DNA of 64,000 bases from Dryocosmus kuriphilus. Its lineage: Eukaryota; Arthropoda; Insecta; Hymenoptera; Cynipidae. Shown here piece after piece: positions 45,806-57,209 of this stretch. The stretch covers positions 177,794,711 through 177,858,710 of the forward strand of contig CM076193.1 in the NCBI GenBank assembly GCA_038277395.1, written 5' to 3'. The position numbers and the translations under genes were made by a program. A model generated the notes under the pieces. It ran no database searches. It saw only the letters and a list, made by a program, of their open reading frames with translations, and had not been told where the DNA came from. Position 1 is the first letter of the stretch. Every line of letters begins with the position of its first letter.

Positions 45806-46520
45806 CTGCCCGCTTCGCGGGCACATTCTCATCGCTCGCTTCGCGCGAAGTATGAGCGCGCCTAGGGCGCGCGTCTGTTGACACTCGCGCTTCGTGCTCG
45901 ATAATTACATTGTTTCAAAAGACATTGTAGATTGGTAAAGTTTTTTTTATGATTTTGCAATTTTTCACAATACAGGTTTTCGATTCTTAAAAGTAAAATG
46001 GTGAGTCTTATAAATAAATTTTGTAGCTCTTTCCAAGGTGAACAATTCTGCTTGCATAGTTTTGCTGAAAAGTGGTTTTCTTTATATTTCATAACATATT
46101 TCACGAATAACTCAAAAACTACGCGTCTGCTCAAAACATCATAAAGAGGAAATTTGTAGATCTTTTTGAGGCGAATAACTTTGTTCATTATTATTTTTGC
46201 GTATTTTGCATAGTTTGGCGGGAAATTTGGAATTTTTTATTTTTAATAACGTTTTATAGATTAGAACAAAACCGTGCATTTTATGAAAAAATGGTTGAAA
46301 CAAAATTGGTAGATACTTTTGAATTGAACAACTTTGTGTCCTACCAATTTTTTGTATCTTGAATATTTTGGCGGGAAACCAGAGTTCTTTAATTTTAATG
46401 GCGTTTTCTTGATTAAAACAAAAACCGTTCATTTTATCAAAAAACGGTTGAGACAGAATTTATAGATTTTTTTAAGGCGAACAGTTTTAATTTCTTATAT
46501 TTTTTTTGTATCTCTCATGA
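45806..46520 (-). mobile_element. Hairpin/tandem-repeat element, right arm
   Basis: Inverted copy of 24500-25312, shortened by about 150 bp in the GC-palindrome part. It begins with GCCCGCTTCGCGGGC and contains the CGCGCCTAGGGCGCGC palindrome. Tandem units with the AACGGTTTTTG-type word follow. Confidence 0.55.
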
Positions 46521-46540
46521 TAAAGTAATTTTTAATTGAA

Positions 46541-47038
46541 TTAATTTTCTTTTCGGAATTTAAAATCACTAAGTTTAATACATCTATCTACCAAATTCTT
46601 AATTAAACCAATTTTTGAGTTTAAAGAATGATTAGAGTGAAAGTTTAAGTATCTACCTGAACAGGATTCCTTTTTATACCAATTTGTTTCAATGTGACCA
46701 TCTATCGTTTTAATAAGAGAAATATCTAGAAAATGTAAAATATTATTTTCTTCAAGCTCAAGAGTAAACTGAAGAGAAGGTTTAATGCTATTAAAAGTGT
46801 TAAAAAATTCTTCAATTTTATTAGCAGGAATGATCGTCAACACATCATCAGGATATCTCTTGAAAAGTATTGGAGTAAAATCTAATAGAGCCAAAGCTCT
46901 ATTTTCTATGTCCTCGAGAACTAAATTCGATAAAACTGGAGACAAAGGCGAACCCATAGGGCAATCTGAAAGCTGCCTATAAAATTTATTATTAAACGAA
47001 AAAACCATGTTGTTTTTCGGAAAATTGTTAATTATCAT
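46541..47038 (-). pseudogene. PLE C reverse transcriptase, C-terminal half, right arm
   Basis: An open frame of 165 codons with NKFYRQLSDCPMGSPLSPVL, LFKRYPDDVLTIIPANKIEE, FTLELEENNILHFLDISLIK and ETNWYKKESCSGRYLNFHS. The residue before the catalytic Asp pair is Pro rather than Val, and Gly is replaced by Asp in SDCPMGSP, so activity is unlikely. It covers RT motifs 4-7 of a Penelope-type enzyme. The mirror copy at 23984-24500 has YVDD but is frameshifted. Confidence 0.88.
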
Positions 47039-47046
47039 ATGGATTA

Positions 47047-47683
47047 ATAATTCACGGTCAAAGGAAAAAGGAGAGGAAAAATTGGATTACTCCAATTTTT
47101 AACATTCAATAATGGTTACCCAAAATCACTCATTGATTTTTGTTTAAAAAAAGAAACTTACCGTTTTTATAATTCTGAATCTTTTATGAATAAAAATACA
47201 AATAATAACGACACTAGTAACTCAATCGACTTATCAGTTTGTCCTTATATAAAAAATTTATCAGAAAAAATACAAAAAATTTTAAGAAATCATAATGTAA
47301 AGACAATTTTCAAACCAGTGAATAAATTTTCCAACCTTTTTGATAATCTCAAAGATCCTCTTCCTAAAAGTGAATTTTCAGGAGTAATTTACAAATATAG
47401 TTGTAAAGACTGTGACTCTTCCTACATAGGTGAAACTGGCAGGTCGATTGAGACTAGAACTCGTGAGCATGAAAACTCGATTAAAAATCCAAGCACTTCG
47501 AATCATACTGCTCTTTCTGAGCATTATTTAGATTCAGGACATCATTTTGATTTTGAAAATTACAAAATTCTCGCAATAGAACATAATACAGCCCGAAGAA
47601 AAATAGTAGAAAATTTCTTCATCAGTAAAACTAAAAACAATGCTAACATCAGATTTGAACATAATGTTTTTCCAGAGGAATAG
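47047..47683 (+). pseudogene. PLE A linker and GIY-YIG endonuclease, right arm
   Basis: The 165-codon open frame from 47186 (DLSVCPYIKNLSEKIQKIL, then FSNLFDNLKDPLPKSEFSG) leads to the GIY-YIG domain: VIYKYSCKDCDSSYIGETGR (the GIY-like VIYKY and YIG), SIETRTREHENSIKNPSTSN, SEHYLDSGHHFDFENYKIL and ENFFISKTKNNANIRFEHN. Catalytic-type Arg and Glu are present in the order expected for the family. The domain itself looks intact, but it is separated from the RT by PLE C and frame breaks (47047-47185 is only readable with shifts). In PLEs this domain nicks DNA for priming. Confidence 0.88.
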
Positions 47684-47689
47684 TTACCT

Positions 47690-48230
47690 CTTGCAAACTT
47701 AATATAAAATGGTTTTCCTACATTACCATCAACACAGTTTTCTTACCCACTGTTTTGGGTTTTAAGGTTAAAAATTTCCTCAGTTTATTTCGCTAGTCTG
47801 ACACTGTCATCCGTCGTAGACTCTTTATATTATTGTCCGTCTTTAACTTAAAACTATTTTATTTTGGTTTTGGTTTTTTAAACTGTTAAGTTTCAGCTTT
47901 TACAAAAGAAGTTTTTATTCTTCGACACTTCGTTAAATTATTATATTGGTTTTTTACATCTATCAGGTATGTTTTCTTCGTTGCTAATTTTCTTATTTCT
48001 AACCTTTTGGTTGATTTTTAATTTTTTAAATCCTTTTATTTTATGATGTTTTTTTTGAAAATTTGTATGTATTTCTAGAAATAAATATGACTGAAGAGGG
48101 CACACATCAAATGCCGAAACGTCTCTAAGGACTATTAAAGTAATATTTGACTTTTATTTGTATGACCTTTGCAACGTGACTTATTTTGATATTAATTTTA
48201 AATTATATTTGGAATGTTTATAATATTAAA
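47690..48230 (+). mobile_element. PLE A terminal repeat (pLTR), right arm
   Basis: Inverted match to 17460-17881 plus 23469-23580. It includes the intact target site GTCTGACAC (about 47796) that is split in the left arm. Confidence 0.8.
48090..48134 (+). ncRNA. Hammerhead-like core motif, PLE A right arm
   Basis: CTGAAGA, G, GGCA-loop-TGCC, GAAAC, then GTC/GAC as a possible stem III with a bulge. No good stem I was found. Confidence 0.45.
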
Positions 48231-50270
48231 AATACTTTATAAGATTAATTTTAAATTGTTTAGAAGATAATTTCGCGAATTTAAGAATTTGGAGGAAATA
48301 AATAATTTGTTAATTTTCTCAAATTTTCTGCTCCGCTAGTTGTATAATTTGGTAAACTTTAATTTATGATATTTTAGAAGGCGTTGTTTGTATAATTTAG
48401 GATTTTTGTTTTTCGAGAATTAAAAATTTTATTATATTAAATTTCGGCAGTTTTGTATTTTCAATTTGTATTTTCAAAAATTGTTTTTTTTTTTTTTTTT
48501 TTGTTAACTCGTATATTCGGTATTTACATTTTCATTATTTTTCATTAGTCACCGCACATTTATTACATTTATTAAAAAGTTATATATAAATTAATTTTTA
48601 TTTCATATATTTGATAAAAAGATATGTAAACAAATACGAAGAACAACTTTCCCTATTGCTTTATATTTTTAAATTCATGAATCAATAATTCTTGATTAGT
48701 CCTAAAAAATTTAGTTTGAAAATTGTACAAAAAAAAACAGAATTAAAAAAAAGAGTTTTTTATATAAAAAAATTTTCTATTCGCACGACGACGTGTGAAC
48801 TGAAGTTACCGTCCAACTATTTTTGTCTAAAACTAATTATAATTCATTATATTAATATTTTTAAATTTAAATCAAAGTGTTAAGAAACAAGAAAAATGCA
48901 AAAAAATGCTTCATTTTAATTTTTTTATTAAACTTTTTTATCAGGTTGAAGTTAGTATTTTTTCAATAATTGCAAATAAAAATTTCTTTTCATTAAATAA
49001 TGTTAAAAATTGAAATGAATTTCTTTGTATTAAAAATCCTTTTTTACTTTTCTTTTTCTTTGCACAATTTTTAAATTAAATTATTCAGGACATATCACGA
49101 ACTATCAATTCGTTCTGTAAAAAACATAGAAAATAAGAAAAAATGTTTCTGTTGTCGCTTAATTTCTATTCGTGTTTAAATTTATTTATCAGTTTAAAGT
49201 TTATAATTTTTCAAGTACTGCAGTATTGTTTTTAAACGAAATATGTTCAAAGCTTAGTCGTCTAAAACAAAGTATAATTTTTTATGTTAATATTTATCAA
49301 TTTAAATGACAAATATCAACAGATGAGAAAAATTAAAAAATCTTAAAAAATGTTTATTTGTTAAACTTGTTTATTAATTTCAAGTCAATAATTTTCCAAG
49401 AATTGCAATTGAAATTTTGTTTTTATTTGAACAATTTTTTAGCTAAATAACAAAAACCTAAATGAAAAATGTAAACATGTATAATGCAATTTTTAATTTT
49501 TTAAAGTTTGTTTATATGCTTGTTTGTCAAATATATCAAGAAATGCAAAAAAAAGAAAAGCTTTTTTTTAAGTATCTATTTTTTTACTAAATTAGTTTAT
49601 CAGATTAAAGTTCTTAATTTTTGACGAATTACAATGAAAAATTGTTTTTGAGTGAATAGTGTTAAAAACTGAGAAGATTTTGTTTTGTATAACAATCTTT
49701 TGTTTGTTTTTACTTGCACATTACTAAATTCCCGAAATGGAAAAATCCCGATAGGAGATTGTTATTTAGAAAATATTATCTTACAAAGTTTTTTAAATTT
49801 AACAATATCTAGTATTTATTAAGAGCAATTTTTAAAAAAAATTTTAATTCGGGAGTTTTAAATTTCGGTAATATTATAAAACTGACGGGAGTTTTTCATT
49901 TTGGAAATTTTCTTTTCGGCAATTTTCTAAAAATGAATATTCTTTTATAATATTTACTTTGACGTTGGTTCCCTAAAATTAAATAAAATGATTTAATTAA
50001 TTAAAATTATTTATTTTAAAGTTAAATATTATTTCTTGAAGCGATATATTCTTATACGTGAATAACATATCATTTTTAAAGCTTAATTTTTAATAATTTA
50101 AAAATATTTAATATAATATTAAATTTTAACTCAACAAATTTCGAAAATTTTAATTTTTATAAATATTCTTAATTAACCCTGACACAATTTTATCATAAAA
50201 TACTTATAAAGGTTAAAACTTTCAAATTTAAATGAGTAAAAATTTAAAATTACAATAATTTAAAATTATT
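48231..50270. repeat. Right arm of the inverted duplication, outer non-coding part
   Basis: Inverted counterpart of 15415-17509. AT-rich, without genes. Confidence 0.85.
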
Positions 50271-50355
50271 TAATACGTCAAAAAATCCTTAAATGTTAAA
50301 TATTAGGACTGAAATAAAAATGACTTTAATTAAAAATGTAAGCAAAATTTATAAT

Positions 50356-50356
50356 G

Positions 50357-50389
<33 letters not shown>

Positions 50390-50390
50390 G
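50356..50390. repeat. (ATT)n microsatellite
   Basis: About 11 trinucleotide units. Confidence 0.85.
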
Positions 50391-51240
50391 TTATCATTAT
50401 TAAAGAAACAATAAAATACGAGAATAATTAATGTAACAAAGATATGTTTATTATTACTAATTATTAATATTATTGGAACGACTGAAAATTCCAAAAAATA
50501 AAATTTCTAGCACGAAAAAACTGCCAACAAAAAAATATAACGGAATAATTCTCGACATTAGAAAATTCCCGAACTGGAAAATTCCTGACAATTTATAATA
50601 GTACCGAAATTTAATACTCCAGATAGAAAATAATTATTCAATAATTATCAATTGAAAAAATTTTCTTACTTTAACAACATATTAATATTTATTAAATGTA
50701 ATTTTTACAAATTTGTTCAATTCGAGAATTTTAAATTTTGGTTGTATTATAAACTATCGAGAATTTTCCAATCTGGAAATTTTCTTTTCGGCCATTTTCT
50801 AATTTTGGGAATTTTATACTTCGGTATTTTTTGTCGTTTTTTTTGTTCATTCTAGTTTACTTAATAATGAAAGTAGTAATAATAATTGAAATTTTAAAAC
50901 AAATTTAGCATAAAAGTAATTTTTCTCTCAAGCTTAAGAAATAATATTAAAGGAATTATAAAATTTGCGAATTATAAAATTAACAAATTATAAAAGTAAC
51001 AAATTATTTATATCCGCAAATTCATAAGTTCCCGAATTTTAAAATTACCGAAATTTAAAATTGTCCCAAATTGTCGATGCTTAAAATAGACGATAAAAAA
51101 TATTGAATTAAAAATAAAATATTTAATTATTTACTTACTAATTGTAGAATAAAAAATTAGAAATGTTTCAAAAAAAACTTTTTTATGGGAAAGTTCATAA
51201 AATTCCATACACTTTATGAGGATTACTTTTGTAATTTTAA

Positions 51241-51261
51241 CCCCCCCCCCCCCCCCCCCCC
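51241..51261 (+). repeat. Poly-C run (21 C)
   Basis: Third long C/G homopolymer in the window. Confidence 0.9.
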
Positions 51262-52720
51262 TTCCAGAATCATCACATTGTTTATGGATAAACCTTATTA
51301 TAAAACTCGCAGGCCTGTTACATTATTTTATAATTATTAATCAATATTCAATAATTAATATCGTTTATTTTATAATTAATTAATAAATGATTAAATATTT
51401 TATTTTTTAATTCATTATTTATTATCGTCAAATTTAAATATCGACCATTTTGAATTTCGTCAATTTTAAATTTCGGCAATTTTAAATTTCGGGAGTTTAA
51501 GAATTTGGGGGAAATAAAAAATTTCCTTAAAATCTTATAATTCGAAAATTTTATAGTTCGGTAAATTTTAATTTCAGATATTTTAAAATTCTTTAGTTGC
51601 CTACTCCGAGAATTTTGTTTTTCTATAATTAAAAATTTTGTCGCTATTTTAAATTTCGGAAATTTTATATTTCGTCAATTTTTATTTTCGGCAATCTCCT
51701 TTTTCATTAGTTTGTATATTTGGTATTTATTTTATCGTTATTTTTTATTACTCCCTTTATAACTAGTTAACAAATAATTAAATATTTTATTTCTTAATTC
51801 AATATTTATTTTTGTATATTTTGGATATCGACAATTTTGTATTATGACAATTTTAAATTTCGGCAAGATTAATAATTCGTTAATATTATAACTTGCAAAT
51901 TTTATAATTCCATAAATTTTAATTTCGAATATTTTTTAATTCTTTATTTTTCGCATTCCGAGATTTTCAGTTTTCAATAATTCAAAACTTTGTCCTTATT
52001 TTAAATTTCGGAAATTTTATAATTTGTCAATTTTTTTTTTCGAAATTTTCTTTTTCTTTAAGTTGTATATTCGGTATTCATTTTTTCGTTATTCTTTATT
52101 CGTCCCTTTACAATTAATTAGTAAATAATTTATTTTTTATTCAATATTTATTTTAAATAATTTTAAATATCGACAATTTTGAATTACGAATATGGTAAAT
52201 TCCGGCAATTTTAAATTTCTCTCATTTTTTTTTTTCCTTTAAATTTCGGAAATTTCACAATTCGTCAATTTTTAGTTTTCGCCATTTTCTTTTCCTTTAA
52301 TTTGTATATTCGGTATTTATTTTTTCATTTTTCTTCTTAGTCTCTTTTTAATTAATTAATAAGTCATTAAATATTTTATTTTTTTGGTAAACATTTATTT
52401 TCGTCAATTTTATATGTCGACAACTTTGTTTTTCAATAATTTTAAATTTCAGGAATTTAAGATTTGGGTTAAATAAACAATTCGTTAATCTTATAATTTG
52501 TTAATATTGTAATTCGCAAATTTTATACGTAAATTTTAATCTTGGATATTCCTAAATTCGTTATTTACATAATTCAAGATTTTTATTATCGCCAATTAAA
52601 AATTTTGTCGTTATTAAGTTTCGAAAATGTTATAATTCTTCAATTTTAATTTTCCTCAATCTTTTCGTTAATTTGTATAATCAGTTTTTTCGTTATTTTT
52701 TATTAATCTCACAGGATGTC

Positions 52721-53600
52721 TTACAATTTGTTCAATATATTATTGGGGAATAAATTGTATAAGTATGCTGATATTAATGAAGTAGGATTAACAAGTAAAT
52801 GGTATTTGTAAATTTATGAAGACATTAAAATTTGAACTATTTCTGCAATTTAACAAACAAAAAGTGAAATTACTTTATTGTGGCCTCATTTTATGCAAAA
52901 CTTTTAAAAATTATCCTGAAATATTATATCATTGACCTTAGAAGAACTTAATAATAATTATTATAATATACAGTATAATATATAGGACTAACAGAAATGA
53001 TTATACATTAGTTATAACTTATTACTCTTGAGGTAGTAATAAATTGTAATATATATTGCAATTGCTATTATTTCATAAATATTATACTTTGCCATTCGTA
53101 TTTCAAAAAACTTGCCATGTAACACTTAGGTTATGTTGCACTCCAAAGATATTTTCTTATTATTTAAAACATATTTTTAGTATATCTTACAATCATTCAT
53201 GTATTTCAATGCAAATGGTGTGCAAAAATGTTTCGAAAATTTGTTTTCATTATATTTAATTAATTATTTCTTCATATTTTGGGTTTTACCGCATTTACCC
53301 ATTTATAAAGCATGACGGGTAAATAGCGGGTAAATAACGAATGAATGACGGGTAAACGACTGGTAAGACAACTATCAGTCCCATCTCTTATTACGATCGA
53401 AGATGGGGACTGAAGTTAGCCTCGAAACGAGATTCGATAAGAGGGAGAACTGTCGATAAAGTAGCATTCTTATATTTTCGATACCGGTTACGGTTTAGAA
53501 TGCTCTCGAATTTATTTGTTTTAACTTTCTAGTCTAGTCTAGGTAGGAAAAAGTTTTCGGTTTTGAAGGTTCAAATAAATGAGTAGTCAAAACATTTTTA
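52721..53600. other. AT-rich sequence without recognisable gene
   Basis: It holds a short imperfect minisatellite (GACGGGTAAATAGCGGGTAA, about 53312-53360). No domain-bearing ORF. Confidence 0.45.
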
Positions 53601-53633
53601 AAAGAAAACATCAATATAATTCAGTATCATTAG

Positions 53634-53668
53634 CAACGTTTCTGACCAGGTGTGGTCCCTTTTCAAGT
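53634..53668 (-). ncRNA. Hammerhead-like core motif, PLE D left end
   Basis: The minus strand has TTGAAAA, G, GGACCA-CACC-TGGTCA, GAAAC. Relative to CTGANGA, C3 is U and G8 is A. The last base of stem II is changed in this copy. Confidence 0.4.
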
Positions 53669-53769
53669 CTATAAACCACGAAGAATGAAATTTTATAATA
53701 TATCAAAATAAAAAAGACAAATATAATCTCAACTATTGGAGTACATAAATAATAATGAATAAGGAAAGT

Positions 53770-54535
53770 TAATACCTATTAACATCTGTTACGAAAATAA
53801 TTCAGAACTAATTGTTCACACATAGATCCATTCAAGGTTAGGTAAAACATTCCAATACTAGAATAATGTCTATTCATCGAGAATTTTATGAAATCGAAGA
53901 TGAATAATCCATAATAAGATTGTATTTTTAAATTATACAAAGATAATGTCAAGATAACTCTAAAAGGAATTATAAACTGTGAGTTAAAAACTTGGAATGT
54001 AAGAGGTTATGTTACAGGTATAGGTAAAAAGCAAAAAAGAAGAAACTTACTCAATTTTAAAAAGATGAACATCAGTCGAGATTGAAACATTTTACTTGTT
54101 TAACCACGATCTTGTACATCACATTCTAGAAACAACTTTTCTTAGAAAATATAAGGAACAAATAAAGAGAAAACATTTTTGAGTGACAAATGTGTCTGTG
54201 GAAAATAGATGCCAGAAAGAGTGTTCCAAAGTACAAAAGGCAGAAACCATATATATATACATATATATATGTATGAGTGTTCTTGAAAGTGACGAAAATT
54301 GAAACTAACCATGCCAATGAAAAGGGTGGTAAATATGAAATCAAAGTGTTTATAAAGAAAGTTTAATTTTGCAGAAAGCGAAGAAAATGGAATTGCAAGT
54401 TACATAAGGAATTGTAAAAATTTGGTAATTTAGAATTCTCAAATCTAAGGTTAACTGACTTTGTTTCTTTTTTGATTAAAAAAGATTCAGTAGTTAAGCT
54501 TTTGTATAAATTTTTTTCAACTGTAGAATTTTAGG
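53770..54535. other. PLE D 3' non-coding region
   Basis: AT-rich, with a (TA)n-like patch near 54250. The 72-codon minus-strand ORF is hydrophobic low-complexity sequence. No feature recognised. Confidence 0.4.
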
Positions 54536-54723
54536 TGTGTGTGAAATCAAAATCATGTCCAGTCTCAATTATGTGTTTTTCAAGAGCCGTCATGTTGTCA
54601 ACATTAAAATTTCGACGTTTATGTTCTTTAACCTGCCAGTATGTCCAATATAGCAACAACCACAATTAGAACAATTTAGTTTATAAACTACATTCCTCTT
54701 TTTGAAAATGTCCAGTTTATCTT
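54536..54723 (-). pseudogene. PLE D GIY-YIG fragment
   Basis: The minus strand reads LKDKLDIFKKRNVVYKLNCS and NCGCCYIGHTGR (GIY-like VVYKL and YIG). After a frame break it gives RRNFNVDNMTALEKHIIETG and HDFDFTHT. It is joined upstream to FTSL at 55348 when the MITE is excised, which restores SLKDKLD in frame. Confidence 0.82.
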
Positions 54724-54726
54724 TCA

Positions 54727-55344
54727 GGGCCGCTTCCACCAACTGTGATTAAATTTTAATCATTGATTAACTTAACTTAATAAGTACATTGCGTTCCACC
54801 ATCTTTTAAACCATGATTAAAGAAGCCTAATCGCCGGTTAACTTAATCGACCATTTTTGGTTGGTTAAAGACTTAACCAGCGATTGACGGAGGTCAACAT
54901 AACCTCAAAATTGAAATTCAAATGCAGTGCGACAGTATAGAGTGAAGTGTAGATGAAATTTATAAAGATATTTGATTTCCATGTGATGATGAAAATGATT
55001 TTGGAATTGAGATACGGCCACGAATATTTAAGGAACCAATCAATTATTTTGAATCTTTGGTTGATTCGAATTTCACTACGCGATTTCGTTTATGGAAATT
55101 TATCTATCGAAAATAGATATCGAAATTTATCGAAATCGAAGTTTGAAATCAGCCAATCAGAATCACCGTTACAATAGAAACACGAAGAAACTAGACTTAT
55201 TGCGAAGAGACCATATGGTTAGCTAACCATAGGTTAAAAATGCATGGTGGAACGCGTCACAAATTAATCATGATTAAGACACTGCTTAAAATATTATCAT
55301 GATTAGGTAATGATGAATTTAATCGCAGTTGGTGGAATCGGCCC
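54727..55344. mobile_element. 618-bp MITE (PIF/Harbinger-type by TSD)
   Basis: The ends are inverted repeats: GGGCCGCTTCCACCAACTGT at 54727 and GGGCCGATTCCACCAACTGC on the other strand from 55344, extending to ATTAAATT. The flanks are TCA (54724-54726) and TTA (55345-55347), a 3-bp duplication with one change. Removing the element and one TTA rejoins the PLE D frame (TSLKD). A second inverted pair (CGTTCCACCAT, near 54790 and 55245) lies inside. No coding capacity. Confidence 0.88.
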
Positions 55345-55347
55345 TTA

Positions 55348-55826
55348 GAGAAGTAAATGAAAAGGAATTCGATTTAATTGGTCTGAAAATGACTTTAATA
55401 TTATTGTGTTTTAAAATATTGGTGAGTTTATCTGTTATTCCTGAAATTTATGGAATAAATGTGAAATTTGGTTTCCGATTATTAGATGATTTATTAGTGG
55501 ATTGGTTGTATATAGCATGAGTACGGATTTTAAATAGTCTATTAATGAGATTAATGGGGTATACATTATCTGTTAAAATCTTTTTAATCAAAATGATGTT
55601 TTGTGAGCTGAAATTAAACGATGAAAATTTAATTTCTGTATCAATGAGCCCAAAAATCATTCCTTTTTTCTGGGACCAAGGATGTTGTGAGAAAAAATGC
55701 AAATATCTGCCAGACCAAGTAGGCTTGTGATACCTACTAGTAAGAACTGAACCATTATCGGTTCTAATAACTGAGATATCTAAGAAATTAAATGGGTTAT
55801 TAATTCCTTTTTTCGAAAGTGAATTT
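55348..55826 (-). pseudogene. PLE D RT C-terminus and linker
   Basis: The minus strand reads NPFNFLDISVIRTDNGS, VSQAYLVWQIFAFF-type shifted residues around KPTWSGRYLHFFSQHP, then KKGMIFGLIDTEIKFSSFNF, LIKKILTDNVYPINLINRL and ITDKLTNILKHNNIKVIFRP. An in-frame stop after NFTFIP interrupts the linker. It continues the RT from 56959-57000 after the LINE copy 2 insertion. Confidence 0.82.
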
Positions 55827-55843
55827 CAAGTTAGAGTCAAAAG
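55827..55843. repeat. Target-site duplication, LINE copy 2 (left)
   Basis: CAAGTTAGAGTCAAAAG, 17 bp, repeated exactly at 56942-56958. Confidence 0.93.
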
Positions 55844-56941
55844 CATGGAGCGAAAGATAGAAAAGATGGGTAATAGAAGATAGGACTTGGGAAGAAAGAA
55901 GAAAAGGGAATAGAGTGAAAATTGGGAGAAACTCAGTGTGGGTGAATGAGACATTGTGGAGATGGGACGAAGAGAGGGAGGAGTTGAAAGTAGGAGAAAA
56001 GTATTATGGAAGAGGAAAAACTGAGGTGGGTAAGGACGAAGTGGAAAAGGTGGGGTTTTAGAACGAGAGAAAAGAATAAAGAAGGTAAGAAGGGGGAGGG
56101 GAGATGGACGAGGGATAAAGTGGCATTTTGGAATGTCTCAGAGTTAAAAATTAAAGATAGAGATTTTTGGGAGGAGCTATTCAAAGTAAAGAAGAGAGCG
56201 TAAACACGGAGCGTTCGAGATGGAACGAGGGTAGAGTGCTGATCAGAAGAGAATGCGGTATAAGGGAGGCATATAGAGACTGGCAGCAGGTAGAACAGGA
56301 CTTAGTGAAACAGGGAGAAGAGAGATGGAGAAAAATCGTGAGATCAAAGTATAATAGGTGGTATAGGGTGGCTAAGTGCGACACAGAGCCAGAATATCTG
56401 AGAAAGTTGAGAAAGTTGAGAAAAGAGTGTAAATAGAACAGAATGATGAGGTTCAGAATGGGAGAAGGTAGGAGGGAATGTAGGTATTGGGTGAATGAAG
56501 ATGAGAGTGTATGCAGAATGTGTGGGTATGAACTAGAGACATGGGAGCATGTGTTAGAGAGATGCAGTGGGGATGAAACGGGAGGGGAAAGTGTGAATGA
56601 CATGATTATATGGACTTTGAATGAGAATGGACAAGGTGAGAATGGAATGAGAAAATTGGAGGAATTAAGAAAAGGAGCATGGGGAAAGATAAAGCTAAAA
56701 GGGACTCCAATTAATGGAATTTAAAGAAAAAGGTAGAGTCGCGATTACAGAATTTTTGAAAGGTTAAAAGCGAGAGGAAACGGAAGCCCCTGGAGGCATT
56801 AAAGAGCGATTAAGTTAAGGAATAGATTTAAGTTAATTTTGTTCATAATAGTGTAAGTAGTTTGTAAGAAGCTGTAAGCATTGTAAATATGTAAAGGGAA
56901 CGGAGGCCCTCAAACCCGTAAAAGGGAGAGTAATAAACATA
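55844..56941 (+). mobile_element. GA-rich LINE copy 2, 5' truncated and internally deleted
   Basis: Flanked by a perfect 17-bp target-site duplication. It contains the end of ORF1, the first about 20 codons of the endonuclease, the C-terminus of the RT protein and the 3' tail. The middle of the EN-RT region (roughly 2.5 kb in copy 3) is missing. Confidence 0.92.
55858..56724 (+). pseudogene. GA-rich LINE ORF1 end / EN start / RT C-terminus with zinc knuckle
   Basis: The first part reads DRTWEERRRKGNRVKIGRNS and WRWDEEREELKVG (ORF1 C-terminal region). After a frame change come KVAFWNVSELKIKDRDFWEE, the endonuclease start. At about 56200 the sequence jumps to the RT C-terminus: RWRKIVRSKYNRWYRVA, EPEYLRKLRKLRKECK, a stop, then MMRFRMGEGRRECRYWVNED and CRMCGYELETWEHVLERC. 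The last is a C-x2-C-x7-H-x4-C zinc-knuckle-like motif that is deleted from copy 3. It is typical of the C-termini of several insect LINE proteins. Confidence 0.82.
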
Positions 56942-56958
56942 CAAGTTAGAGTCAAAAG
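56942..56958. repeat. Target-site duplication, LINE copy 2 (right)
   Basis: Exact match to 55827-55843. Confidence 0.93.
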
Positions 56959-57209
56959 AGTTACAAGATTCAAGAACTTCGTCTAATTTACAAGTTGGGA
57001 GGCCTACTAATTTAGGAAGACTTAGATCGAACTCGGGATCGAGGGATTTACTGCACATGTGGCAACAGTCCGCGAACACGATTAGCAGCGAGAGTTTGTG
57101 TAGAGAAAGGGAGAAAACGGGGAGGATAATAGGAAAAGAGAGCAAGCGGGCGAAGAAACGGAGAGGGTCAAGAACATAAAAAAGGCAAAGACAAAAAAAA
57201 AAACGCCGG

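Larger units (their letters stand above)
50271..52720. repeat. Degenerate AT-rich repeat built on an AAATTTCGG word
   Basis: Dozens of variants of TTTTAAATTTCGGCAATTTT and AATTTCGG(A/G)AATTTTA are scattered with roughly 15-35-bp spacing, plus larger repeats with TTTGTATATTCGGTATTTAT and ATTTTTTATTA near 51700, 52060 and 52300. There is no coding sequence. Related words occur at 15290-15970 and 17210-17300. Confidence 0.6.
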
